Source of the DNA: Clostridiales bacterium UBA2432
Lineage (GTDB): Bacteria > Bacillota > Clostridia > Lachnospirales > Vallitaleaceae
Direction of reading: 5' to 3'
DNA: 59,223 bases
Assembly: GCA_002342805.1 (NCBI GenBank)
Contig: DDQW01000077.1
Span: 15,562 to 74,784, forward strand
Made by a program: the position numbers and the translations under genes. Positions 1-7,677 of the stretch are shown one piece after another. The notes beneath the pieces are model-generated. The model had not been told where the DNA came from, made no database searches, and saw only the letters and a list, made by a program, of their open reading frames with translations. How positions within the stretch are numbered: the stretch's first letter is position 1; the number at the start of each line of letters is the position of its first letter.

Positions 1-539
1 AAAAAGCTGACTTCTTTGTCTGAAATTGAAGACGTTGGTTCGTCCATGACTAAAATTTTTGAATCGTATGATATAGCTTTAATTATTTCAACCATTTGCT
101 GTTGGGCTATCGTAAGATTTTTTATCAATTCATCGCTCGATATATTGAGTCCGTAAACTTTCATCAATTCATCTGTTTCCTGATTCATTTTCTTAATGTT
201 TATAAATTTCCCAATAAGCGGTTCTCTTCCTAAAAAAATGTTTTCTGCCACTGTCATATGGGGCACTAAAACAAGTTCTTGATGAATAATCGATATTCCA
301 TTAACTTGTGCATCTTTTACCTCTTTAATATCTACTTCTTTTCCATCAATTAATATTTGCCCTTCATCAAGACTATATATTCCCCCTAAGACTTTTATTA
401 AGGTTGATTTCCCAGCACCATTTTCTCCGAGCAATGCATGGACTTCGCCTCGGTTAAGTTCAAATTGAACATCATTTAGGGCTATAACACCAGGAAACCT
501 TTTGTGAATATGTTTCATTTCAACTAATTTGTTTTCCAA
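1..539 (-). CDS. Sugar ABC importer ATPase (RbsA/MglA type), partial
   Basis: About 179 N-terminal residues of the first nucleotide-binding half of a ribose/galactose-type ABC ATPase; the rest lies beyond the left edge. It would energise uptake of a monosaccharide with the binding protein encoded just upstream. Walker A (GENGAGKST) is at residues 38-46, followed by the degenerate signature LTIAQQQMVEI typical of the RbsA/MglA/XylG family near residue 144 and Walker B ILVMDEP near 165. There is no upstream ATG in frame. I chose a TTG start because GAGGTG lies 5 nt before it; the next in-frame ATG is codon 8 and is too far from that site. It follows the binding-protein gene after about 70 bp that hold a palindrome. 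Confidence 0.93.
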   Translation of the reverse strand, partial: MENKLVEMKHIHKRFPGVIALNDVQFELNRGEVHALLGENGAGKSTLIKVLGGIYSLDEGQILIDGKEVDIKEVKDAQVNGISIIHQELVLVPHMTVAENIFLGREPLIGKFINIKKMNQETDELMKVYGLNISSDELIKNLTIAQQQMVEIIKAISYDSKILVMDEPTSSISDKEVSF

Positions 540-570
540 AGTATCACCTCTTCTAAAAATATGAGTAGAT

Positions 571-598
571 AAGGTGTATATCGTACGATATACACCTT
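571..598 (-). terminator. 28-bp perfect palindrome between binding-protein and ATPase genes
   Basis: AAGGTGTATATCGT followed directly by its exact reverse complement, 12 nt after the stop of the binding-protein gene. It has only a weak U tract, so it more likely acts as a 3' stabilising or partial-termination hairpin that keeps binding-protein mRNA in excess over ATPase mRNA. It could also be a protein binding site. Confidence 0.55.
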
Positions 599-610
599 AT
601 TATAATTAAC

Positions 611-1642
611 TTATTGCCAGCCATCTGTTCCAAATTCTTCAACATTTTCAGATGTAATTAAAAATGTCTCAACTGGATATCTATCTTCCACTGAATCACC
701 TGACAAATATTGATACATTACTTCTACGGATTTTTCAGCAATACCAATTGGAGACTGTGCCCCAGTTCCCGCAATCAAAGAATCAGGATTTGTAAGTTCT
801 GCTTTAATATCCGGTGAACCATCCACTCCATAAATCAAACACTCTGACATACCTGCTGCATTGGTTGCTGCTAAAGCTCCTAACGCGGTAGGATCATTTC
901 CACCAAATATTGCAACTACATCACCATGCGCCTGTAATAAGTCTTCTGTTATTCCCATAGACACTTCTAAATTACCTTTTGCATCTTGTTGTGCTACAAC
1001 ATTAAAGTTTTTGCCTTCAATGGCATCAACAAAACCATTTGTTCTGTCAGTAATTGAATTCATAGTTGGTGAATCTAATATAATAATATCTCCACCTTCT
1101 GGATATTTTGATACTAAATCTTCTCCACATACAAAACCAGCATTATAGTTATCTGAACCTACATAAGAATCTACATAACTTAAATCCGCAACCTCAGTAT
1201 CGAAATTTATAATTGGAATTCCTGCTTCTTTTAACATATCTAATGCAGGTAATATCCCTTCTGCTTCTGCAGGGTTTAGGAAAATTGCATCAATGCCTTG
1301 TGTTATCATATCTTCGATTTGAGTAATTTGAAGCATTACATCATTTGCAGGATCCGTTGCAATTAATTCATCACCGTTTGCCTCAACTTCATTACGAATT
1401 GTTTCTTCCAATATAACAAAGAAAGGATTTGTCCCATCCATACAAGTGTAACCAAATTTATAACTTTCTTTATCTCCACTTGATTCTTTCACGGCATCTT
1501 GAGCTTCTTCTACCATTTCACTTCCTACATCATCCGCTGAACCTGCATTGTCCGTCACTTCATTTTCACTATTTGAGCATCCTCCAACCACACCAATAAC
1601 CAGTACTAGTGTCAACATAATTCCAATAATTTTTTTTAGCAT
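611..1642 (-). CDS. Sugar ABC transporter substrate-binding lipoprotein (ribose type)
   Basis: A 343-residue extracellular lipoprotein of the periplasmic-binding-protein-4 (RbsB/MglB) family that captures a monosaccharide for the ABC importer whose ATPase gene follows. The signal peptide ends in a lipobox with Cys22 (GVVGGC), then comes a Ser/Asp/Glu-rich linker. Family motifs include NPFF near residue 70, DAIFLNPAEAEG, and GGNDPTALGALAA in the second lobe. I chose the ATG at 1642 because it is preceded by AGGGAGG and starts a standard signal peptide; an upstream in-frame start would add 23 non-signal residues. A 12-bp palindrome (TGACATTTGTCA, 1744-1755) about 100 bp upstream may be an operator. 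The ligand cannot be read from the sequence. Confidence 0.93.
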   Translation of the reverse strand: MLKKIIGIMLTLVLVIGVVGGCSNSENEVTDNAGSADDVGSEMVEEAQDAVKESSGDKESYKFGYTCMDGTNPFFVILEETIRNEVEANGDELIATDPANDVMLQITQIEDMITQGIDAIFLNPAEAEGILPALDMLKEAGIPIINFDTEVADLSYVDSYVGSDNYNAGFVCGEDLVSKYPEGGDIIILDSPTMNSITDRTNGFVDAIEGKNFNVVAQQDAKGNLEVSMGITEDLLQAHGDVVAIFGGNDPTALGALAATNAAGMSECLIYGVDGSPDIKAELTNPDSLIAGTGAQSPIGIAEKSVEVMYQYLSGDSVEDRYPVETFLITSENVEEFGTDGWQ

Positions 1643-1843
1643 ATTTTGTTCCTCCCTATTTAAATGAATATTATTTAGTTTACATTTGAAATGATATAGG
1701 AAATGTAACACCTACGCATCTGAGATATGTAATGTAAATTATATGACATTTGTCAGGGTGGTTATTATATATGTAAGAGCTTAAATCTATAGCATTTCAA
1801 TTTTGTTTTGAATTGCTCGTTTTCTTGCTCCTGCATAATATGA

Positions 1844-1880
1844 CAAAAAAATAATTTGTGAAAACATCTCACAAATTATT
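1844..1880 (-). terminator. Rho-independent terminator after the restriction gene
   Basis: On the minus strand a perfect 12-bp stem (AATAATTTGTGA with its complement, 7-nt loop) is followed by seven T. It lies 19 bp after the stop of the restriction endonuclease gene and separates it from the sugar transporter operon. Confidence 0.85.
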
Positions 1881-1898
1881 GGTAATCAAACTCTCTAT

Positions 1899-3029
1899 TT
1901 ATTTTGAATAAAACTCTTCATATGTCCCAATTTCAGAAAAGTCAATCGAATAATTTAGTTCATCATTTTTAGTAAAAATAACACTGTCAATTCCATATTT
2001 TTCCAGCATCTCATACGTCACAAGAACACCTTCTTCAATTTCAAAAACTTTCCTTAAAAGCCATTCGCCTAAGACACTATTAGGATTACTCATTATAGCT
2101 TTCCCATCCGCCTGACATACTTTGGCTGGTATTTCTTTGTCATCAGGCAATTTTAAATTAAAAATCGTTTCTCGAGGCGGAAAAAAATCTGCCGTTCTTT
2201 CTCTGTCTTCTACCGGGTATGGAATATATATTTCATTTGGGTTACGCTTCCGTCCTCTAGCATTCCATTGATTTAATCCACTTTTCTCATATACTTTTTT
2301 AGTTCCATCACTTGCTGATGAATATAGCCTTAAACAAATTTTATTTTTATAGTCTGGAATATATGGTTCTTTAAATGATTTTATCGCAACTTGATCACTT
2401 AGCTTCATTAAGTAATCAAATGGATCCTCCATAATATCTACCTCAAAGGAGTCCAGAATAGTGCAATTTTCAAATATCATATATAATGTATTTTTCGATG
2501 TGCTGAAATGATATTCGTGTTTACCATCAGTAAAATACGTATTATTGTTGTTTCCTCTATCTTTAATGATAGCAATATTTTCAATATCAATCTCATCAAA
2601 TGCATATTCTATAACCTGCATAAAGCCAGGTACTCTTTTTATTATATGATAAATCATCTGATTAATATCATACATATTTTTAGTAACTCTTATTCTTTCA
2701 TTTCTGTATTCTGCAATTTTTTTTACTAAAGTCAAATCATTCAATGCACTATAGGTGTGTCTTAATCTGCCAAATTCTGCAACTTTTTGATCATCACGTC
2801 CAACCCATGTTTTTAAACCAATTCCGATTGCATTTTTTTTTGCATCTGCAGAACAATCCACTCTTGCCAGATTTTCTGCACTAAAATACTTACAAAAAAT
2901 ATTTTCATGTGCTCTATATGGTAAATAAGGAGCTTCACTTTCAGAAAACAATCTTGTCAAATTTCCAATGATCTTAAGCATTGCTTTATATTCATTTCTT
3001 TGTTCATCTGTTTGATTTAAATAAAACAT
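1899..3029 (-). CDS. Putative type II restriction endonuclease with NgoFVII-type C-terminal domain
   Basis: A 376-residue protein encoded 40 bp downstream of a cytosine-5 methyltransferase, the usual layout of a type II restriction-modification pair. Residues from about 250 to 330 (SGLNQWNARGRKRNPNE, later DFFPPRE, ADGKAIM, SVLGEW) resemble the B3-like DNA-binding domain of NgoFVII-type restriction enzymes. The N-terminal part does not look like the phospholipase-D nuclease of NgoFVII. It holds Asp58, Asp62 and the strand IGIGLKTW with Lys73, which could be a PD-(D/E)XK-like site, but this is a guess. GAGGTG precedes the ATG. A terminator follows the gene. The endonuclease role rests on the C-terminal likeness and the neighbour; cleavage specificity is unknown. 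Confidence 0.7.
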   Translation of the reverse strand: MFYLNQTDEQRNEYKAMLKIIGNLTRLFSESEAPYLPYRAHENIFCKYFSAENLARVDCSADAKKNAIGIGLKTWVGRDDQKVAEFGRLRHTYSALNDLTLVKKIAEYRNERIRVTKNMYDINQMIYHIIKRVPGFMQVIEYAFDEIDIENIAIIKDRGNNNNTYFTDGKHEYHFSTSKNTLYMIFENCTILDSFEVDIMEDPFDYLMKLSDQVAIKSFKEPYIPDYKNKICLRLYSSASDGTKKVYEKSGLNQWNARGRKRNPNEIYIPYPVEDRERTADFFPPRETIFNLKLPDDKEIPAKVCQADGKAIMSNPNSVLGEWLLRKVFEIEEGVLVTYEMLEKYGIDSVIFTKNDELNYSIDFSEIGTYEEFYSK

Positions 3030-3069
3030 GTCTTACACCTCACTTAAGTTATCCATCATTAAAAAAGAG

Positions 3070-4038
3070 CTATACCGCTCTTTCTATTTGAATGTCTTGA
3101 GTAATTGCTTTCATTATTTGCTCCGCTATTAATTCTACTACTGGCACAACAACTGAATTCCCAGCTTGTTTATACAATCTAGTATTGGACAAATATTCCG
3201 GCAAAACATACCCTTCTGGATAGCCTTGTAAATTAAAACACTCTCTTGGCGTAAGCTTTCTAATACCATACTTCGATATTATCAAAGGAACGTTATGCCC
3301 TCCAGTACCCATATTCGCAGTCAAGGTTGGACATAAATCCGACTTATTTTCTCGAACGTATACTCGCCTCCATTGATATATAGTATCTTTTCTCTTTACG
3401 TTTTCTTTTAATTCATTATAAAATTTGCATTTATCTTGTGTATAATAATATTTTTCGTCGACTTTGCTATTATAATGAATAAAATTATTTAAAGTACTTG
3501 TTAGCTCCTGTGGATGTGGGAATTCAAAATTTCGAAAACTTCTTTCATCTTTAAACGCTACAATATATATTCTTTCCCTATTCTGCGGAATGTTTCCATA
3601 ATCGCTTGCATTTAAGACCTTATACTTTACATAATAACCATTAATTTCCAATGCTTCCAAGATAATCCGAAATGTCTTGCCACTATCATGACTTAACAAA
3701 TTTTTAACATTTTCAAGAAATAATACGGGAGGTAACTTATCCTCAATAATTCTCATCAAATCAAAGAAAAGATTGCCTCGTTCATCGTTAAACCCTTTTC
3801 TATATCCCGCCACACTAAATGCTTGACACGGAAACCCAGCTAGCAATATATCTGCTTCAGGAATATCTTTAGGATTTATATTTCGTATATCATTAACAAC
3901 TAGTTCATTAGAAAAATTAGCCTTATATGTCTGCGCTGCATATGAATCAATTTCATTTGCCCATATACAATCAAACCCAGCACTTTCAAATCCTAAATCA
4001 ATTCCTCCAACACCAGCAAAAAAACTTACCGCTTTCAT
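3070..4038 (-). CDS. DNA (cytosine-5-)-methyltransferase, type II
   Basis: A 322-residue C5-methyltransferase that transfers a methyl group from S-adenosylmethionine to cytosine in its recognition site, protecting host DNA from the partner endonuclease. All core motifs are present in order: motif I FFAGVGGIDLGF (residues 6-17), motif IV GFPCQAFS with catalytic Cys71, motif VI ENV (109-111), motif VIII QNRER (152-156), motif IX RKLTPRECFNLQG (260-272) and motif X QAGNSVVVP (291-299). The target-recognition stretch RVYVRENKS ... TLTANMGTGGHNVPLI resembles, from memory, enzymes of the GCNGC-type group; that specificity is inference. AAGGAG lies 7 nt before the ATG. The endonuclease gene follows on the same strand. 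Confidence 0.95.
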   Translation of the reverse strand: MKAVSFFAGVGGIDLGFESAGFDCIWANEIDSYAAQTYKANFSNELVVNDIRNINPKDIPEADILLAGFPCQAFSVAGYRKGFNDERGNLFFDLMRIIEDKLPPVLFLENVKNLLSHDSGKTFRIILEALEINGYYVKYKVLNASDYGNIPQNRERIYIVAFKDERSFRNFEFPHPQELTSTLNNFIHYNSKVDEKYYYTQDKCKFYNELKENVKRKDTIYQWRRVYVRENKSDLCPTLTANMGTGGHNVPLIISKYGIRKLTPRECFNLQGYPEGYVLPEYLSNTRLYKQAGNSVVVPVVELIAEQIMKAITQDIQIERAV

Positions 4039-4541
4039 TTTTTCAGCTCCTTAATAATATGCATTATTACAATAACATTCTTTCAAATTTTAATTAAATT
4101 AATTGTCCGTATTTTAAATACATTCAATTCTGTTATTATATCATATTCTGTAATCTTATACAGTCCTGATTAATTAATAAAATTCCCTAACCTTCAAGTG
4201 GAATATATAAATTATACCACAGGAACGTATGTTTGTTCAACACGTATAAATATATTATTTTCATTATCACTATATCCATTTGTTTACATTAACAGAGCTT
4301 CAAAATTTTAATAAACATACTATTCATAGCTTTGTTGCCAAAAACACTTATCAAAATTGTGTGTTTCTTCAAACAAATGAAGATTTAATTATGTCATACC
4401 TTATAAAAAGATCAGCTTTCAACTCTATCAAAAATATTCTTATGAAGATGTTTGTCCTTTTTTAGATTGGTGTTAAACTGGACCTTTTTATTCGGAAAAA
4501 TAAGAATATTTGCTAATTTGATATTTTATAGTATAATTTAA
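4039..4541. other. AT-rich intergenic region left of the IS element
   Basis: About 500 bp without a convincing gene. On the minus strand an extended -10 box (TGATATAAT, 4135-4143) lies about 100 bp before the methyltransferase start and is the best candidate for its promoter, although no good -35 is visible. A 61-codon open frame near 4280-4465 lacks a ribosome binding site. The right edge holds a promoter that pointed at the small gene now beyond the IS. Confidence 0.6.
4510..4537 (+). promoter_or_regulatory. Promoter abutting the IS insertion point
   Basis: TTGCTA (4510-4515), a 16-bp spacer and a perfect TATAAT (4532-4537). The IS duplication TTTAA begins at the last base of the -10 box, so the element entered at about the transcription start. 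Before insertion this promoter would have driven the 57-codon gene now at 6252. Confidence 0.6.
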
Positions 4542-4556
4542 CCTGAATTATTCATC
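4542..4556 (+). repeat. IS left terminal inverted repeat
   Basis: Fifteen bases, CCTGAATTATTCATC, match the right end perfectly in inverted orientation. TTTAA lies immediately outside. Confidence 0.9.
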
Positions 4557-4714
4557 TAGTTTCATTTAACGGCGTTTGACGCCGCATTGTTACTACGTTT
4601 TTGATTACTTTTGCTTTTCACTTAAAAAGTGAAGAAAAACAATAGAAAAAGAGTTCCAACTTTGTTAAAATTTAAGTGACCAAACCAAAATCAAACAAAG
4701 GAGAAACTCTTCAT

Positions 4715-6031
4715 ATGTCTAGTTTAGATGCACTTCAGTTAGAAAGCAATAGTAAAATCAAAATAAATTTCGATGGAGGCGATTTATCCTCCGATTCCGG
4801 GCTACTTCTCATCAAAGAATTTTCCCATAAGTTCGGTTTCCACAAGCATGTCAGCAACTTCAAGACGGATGATAAGATCAGTCGTCGCCATAAGGATGAT
4901 CAGAATCTTTGTCAAATGGTGTATCAAATCATCGCCGGTTACTTCCAAGATGACGATGCTGATGAGCTTACTAATGAACCTGTGTTTACAAATATTCTCG
5001 GTAAAACTGCACTTGCTTTACAGCCAACCCTGTCAAGATTCTGGAACCGTATGAATGAGGATACTCTTCCAAAGTTTGATGCCATCACAAAAGCAATGCG
5101 TTCGTCTGCCTATAAGATAAAGCGTCCGAAACAGGTGTTGCTTGACTTAGACTCTACCTTATTGAATACCTATGGTAAACAAGAAGGCGAAGGTTTCAAC
5201 TATCATTACAGTGCTCATGGTTATCATCCATTATTGTGCTACGATGGATTAACCGGAGATCTGCTGAAAGCAGAACTCCGTGACGGAACCGATTACAGTT
5301 CTACAGGGGTTGTCGATTTTATGCAACCACTACTTGATGAATACTTCAAAGAGTATCCTGATACCACGCTGTACTTGCGTGGTGACAGCGGGTTTGCAAC
5401 CCCTGATTTGTACAAGCAATGCGAAACTAATGGTGTATCCTATGCTATCCGTTTAAAAGCGAACAGCGTTTTATATGACAATGCGAAGCACCTTGATGAT
5501 GAAATACTTGAAGCAATGAAAGATGATATGACTAGGTATATTGTCCGCTATGATGAGTTTTATTACAAAGCAGGCAAGTGGGAATATCCACGCAGGGTAG
5601 TTGTCAAAGTGGAAAAACCTTTCAATCAGCTGACCACCCAGTATTCTTTCATTGTAACCAACATGGACTTAAAACCTGAAGAAATCCTAAGATACTACCG
5701 CAACCGAGGTACCATGGAGAATTTCATTAAGGAAAGCAAGTCAGGGTTTGGATTCGCTTCCACCGGAAGCAAATCCAAAGTAGTCAATGCCAACCGACTA
5801 CAACTGCATGTGTTGGCGTACAATCTGTTTAATTGTTTCAGACGATTGGTTCTGCCGAAGAGCATGCGAAAGATGCAGATCGACACCATTCGTTTAAAGC
5901 TGCTCAAGATTGCTTCGAAAATCGTGAAAGCAGCAAGATATATTTATTTTAAGCTATGCAGCAGTTGTTCTTATAAAGATGAGTTTTATGAAACTCTCGA
6001 AACCATAAGACAACTTCCGCAGCTGGAATAA
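4715..6031 (+). CDS. IS1380-family DDE transposase
   Basis: A 438-residue RNase-H-fold transposase that cuts and joins the ends of the surrounding element. The acidic residues are visible: Asp144/Asp146 in LLDLDSTLL, Asp224 in LRGDSGFA, and Glu334 in the YRNRGTMENFIKE signature (residues 328-340). Its length is normal for the family and there is no frameshift. I chose the ATG at 4715 because AAAGGAG lies upstream and family proteins begin at this point; a GTG 13 codons earlier has no ribosome binding site. The gene occupies almost all of the element. Confidence 0.95.
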   Translation: MSSLDALQLESNSKIKINFDGGDLSSDSGLLLIKEFSHKFGFHKHVSNFKTDDKISRRHKDDQNLCQMVYQIIAGYFQDDDADELTNEPVFTNILGKTALALQPTLSRFWNRMNEDTLPKFDAITKAMRSSAYKIKRPKQVLLDLDSTLLNTYGKQEGEGFNYHYSAHGYHPLLCYDGLTGDLLKAELRDGTDYSSTGVVDFMQPLLDEYFKEYPDTTLYLRGDSGFATPDLYKQCETNGVSYAIRLKANSVLYDNAKHLDDEILEAMKDDMTRYIVRYDEFYYKAGKWEYPRRVVVKVEKPFNQLTTQYSFIVTNMDLKPEEILRYYRNRGTMENFIKESKSGFGFASTGSKSKVVNANRLQLHVLAYNLFNCFRRLVLPKSMRKMQIDTIRLKLLKIASKIVKAARYIYFKLCSSCSYKDEFYETLETIRQLPQLE

Positions 6032-6179
6032 CAGTAACTGATGAACATTGGCAACTTAAAATCGAAAAAGTGACATCTGCAGGATTAGTTTACCCTTTTT
6101 TAGGGAAACCATAAGCCATTACGGACTACACCCTGCTAAAAAAGATGCCGAGTGTCGATTTTAAGGTTGCTCATAGCTT

Positions 6180-6194
6180 GATGAATAATTCAGG
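6180..6194 (-). repeat. IS right terminal inverted repeat
   Basis: Exact inverted copy of the left end, followed at once by the second TTTAA (6195-6199). Confidence 0.9.
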
Positions 6195-6251
6195 TTTAAT
6201 TATGATTCAAACCTCAAAACTAATTATATTTAAACGAAAGTTGGTGTTATT

Positions 6252-6425
6252 ATGACATTAGCACAAGAATTTATTCAAGAATTTGAACAATTATCTGATA
6301 ACCGAAAACGAGAGGTTATTGATTTTATTGAATTCATTAAACAAAAGGAAAATAAGAGCATAGAAAATGCTATGAATGAAATCATTGCTGATAATTTAGA
6401 TGCACTAAAGGAGTTAGCAAACTGA
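6252..6425 (+). CDS. Small DUF2281-like protein (57 aa)
   Basis: A short open frame encoding 57 residues that begin MTLAQEFIQEFEQLSDNRKR and continue EVIDFIEFIKQKE. The pattern of a helix followed by K/R-R-E-V-x-D-F-I-E-F resembles DUF2281 proteins, which often behave like antitoxins or are associated with VapB-type loci. No partner toxin gene is visible next to it. The upstream ribosome binding site is weak. The IS element sits 57 bp upstream and has separated the gene from its natural promoter, so it may now be silent or driven from the IS end. It ends at a shared bidirectional terminator. The function is not established. Confidence 0.6.
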   Translation: MTLAQEFIQEFEQLSDNRKREVIDFIEFIKQKENKSIENAMNEIIADNLDALKELAN

Positions 6426-6449
6426 AGCGTAAGCCAAATGGCTTACGCT
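6421..6449 (+). repeat. Hairpin repeat, copy 1 (29 bp)
   Basis: An exact 29-bp copy of 7275-7303. It contains the stop codon of the small upstream gene and the terminator stem with arms GCGTAAGCC and GGCTTACGC. The two copies flank the MerR gene. Confidence 0.85.
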
Positions 6450-6455
6450 CTTTTT
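6425..6455. terminator. Bidirectional terminator between convergent genes
   Basis: GAGCGTAAGCC and its complement with an AAAT loop, followed by TTTTTATT on the plus strand. It serves the small plus-strand gene. The MerR gene reading the other way ends at its right edge. Confidence 0.75.
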
Positions 6456-7209
6456 ATTGTACATAATTTTTTATAGCATCTCTTAGAAACTTGGTCATAC
6501 CTTTATGCTCCGGGTCATAATAGGCGCTAAAACGTTCATCTGCTACATACATCTCAGCCACGCCCATATGTGCTTCTTTTGAATACGTATCCCAGTAAAA
6601 GCTAAGCCATTGTCTATGCAAATCTGCAGTTCTTTGCGCTTCTTCTCCTGCTGGATTTCCTGATTCATAGGCTTTTTTTAGAGATTCCAATACAGCCTCT
6701 TCAAGTTGTTTAACTTGACTATAGTCTTCTTCAGATAATTTCATCATCTTGGCATTGGACTTTTCAATAGCCTTTTCACCATACTTTTCACGTATTTCTT
6801 CACCATATTTCTCTTCATTATCTTTAATGAGCTTTTGTTTAAATCCTTGAAATTTTTCTTGATCTTTCATTGTTGTTTTTCTCTCCTTTGACCTTATCGT
6901 TTTGTTGACATTATCAATCAGTTGATTAATTTGTTTCTTTTTTTCAAGAAGCTTTAGCAGATGGTCTTGCAGTGCTCCTAGCTCATCAAAATCGGGAGCT
7001 TCAAGTATTTTCTGGATCTGGACAAGCTCAACACCCATCTCTTTATAAAATAAAATCTGCTGCAAGCGATCGATTTCATCTGCACCGTATATTCGATATC
7101 CTGATGTATTTATCCTTGCTGGCTTAAGAAGACCTATCTCATCATAATACCGTAATGTTCGTGTGCTAACACCTGCTAATTTTGCTAATTTTCGCACTGT
7201 ATATTCCAT
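6454..7209 (-). CDS. MerR-family regulator with TipAS-like effector domain
   Basis: A 251-residue transcription regulator. Residues 1-70 form the winged-helix MerR domain (VRKLAKLAGVSTRTLRYYDE, GYRIYGADEIDRLQQI), residues 75-115 a dimerisation coiled coil, and residues from about 125 to the end a TipAS-type antibiotic-recognition domain (LHRQWLSFYW, AEMYVADERFSAYYD). Family members twist promoters with a long spacer when a drug is bound. The start follows GGAGGTGAAACG. Its own promoter has a 19-bp spacer, which fits MerR autoregulation. The gene is flanked by two copies of a 29-bp hairpin repeat. The ligand is unknown. Confidence 0.92.
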   Translation of the reverse strand: MEYTVRKLAKLAGVSTRTLRYYDEIGLLKPARINTSGYRIYGADEIDRLQQILFYKEMGVELVQIQKILEAPDFDELGALQDHLLKLLEKKKQINQLIDNVNKTIRSKERKTTMKDQEKFQGFKQKLIKDNEEKYGEEIREKYGEKAIEKSNAKMMKLSEEDYSQVKQLEEAVLESLKKAYESGNPAGEEAQRTADLHRQWLSFYWDTYSKEAHMGVAEMYVADERFSAYYDPEHKGMTKFLRDAIKNYVQ

Positions 7210-7231
7210 CGTTTCACCTCCTGATATACTT

Positions 7232-7262
7232 ATGATAAAGGCTTACGTAACGTCAATGTCAA
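7232..7262 (-). promoter_or_regulatory. MerR-type promoter with 19-bp spacer
   Basis: On the minus strand TTGACA (7257-7262), a 19-bp spacer and TATCAT (7232-7237). A 19-bp spacer is the hallmark of MerR-controlled promoters. The spacer contains TTACGTAA and CGTAAGCC; the latter also forms the arms of the two flanking hairpin repeats. Confidence 0.8.
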
Positions 7263-7274
7263 GAAAAAATTATT

Positions 7275-7303
7275 ACTGAAGCGTAAGCCAAATGGCTTAC
7301 GCT
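7275..7303 (+). repeat. Hairpin repeat, copy 2 (29 bp)
   Basis: Identical to 6421-6449. On the minus strand it holds the TAA stop of the 108-residue gene inside the stem. It probably ends that transcript just before the MerR promoter. Confidence 0.85.
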
Positions 7304-7623
7304 TCTCTTTTACTGATTTCATTCTCTATTAATGTCTTTGAAACATTCATTGCACTTATTAAATTTTTAAGACGCGTATGGGAAGTTGCACCTTCTTTAG
7401 ATTTTTCTTGAGCCTTTTCAGACTTACTAATGATTGAAGATATGGGGGCAAGTGAATCTCTAAACTCGGTCAAGCTATACTCATCAACTTTATTATCACA
7501 CATAATTAATGCTTTTGAAATATATAAAGCTTTTATCCTGTTGACAAGTAATGTATGTTGCGACGTACCTTCTTTAAATTTAACTTGAATTTTTTCACAT
7601 TTTTCAATAGTTGATGTAATCAC
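7297..7623 (-). CDS. Hypothetical protein with internal duplication, possibly a remnant
   Basis: An open frame of 108 residues that I do not recognise. It holds two copies of a 37-residue unit: EKCEKIQVKFKEGTSQHT near residue 7 and SEKAQEKSKEGATSHT near residue 67, each followed by a helix ending in SKALI or SKTLI. Similar residues (LEREVEKALQV) continue upstream in frame to a TAA, so the unit may once have extended further. The only usable start is a GTG without a clear ribosome binding site. The stop lies inside the hairpin repeat. Short, duplicated and weakly started, it may be a real small helical protein or the tail of a decayed gene. Confidence 0.4.
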   Translation of the reverse strand: MITSTIEKCEKIQVKFKEGTSQHTLLVNRIKALYISKALIMCDNKVDEYSLTEFRDSLAPISSIISKSEKAQEKSKEGATSHTRLKNLISAMNVSKTLIENEISKREA

Positions 7624-7677
7624 TTGAAGTGCTTTCTCAACTTCCCTTTCTAGACATTACTTTAATTCTTTAATGGC

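Larger units (their letters stand above)
4542..6194 (+). mobile_element. Complete IS1380-family insertion sequence (1653 bp)
   Basis: A single transposase gene is bounded by inverted ends: CCTGAATTATTCATC at 4542-4556 and its exact reverse complement at 6180-6194, with further matches inside. The element is flanked by TTTAA on both sides (4537-4541 and 6195-6199), a 5-bp target duplication, which fits the AT-rich 4-5 bp duplications of this family. Both ends and the transposase are intact, so the copy is probably recent and possibly active. Short subterminal hairpins are visible (GGCGTTTGACGCC near 4570; GTTTACCC...GGGAAAC near 6090). Confidence 0.92.

Noticed and set aside
4280..4465. 61-codon plus-strand open frame left of the IS
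   Set aside because: TTG start with no ribosome binding site, AT-rich low-complexity product, no recognisable motif, and not conserved-looking; treated as intergenic.
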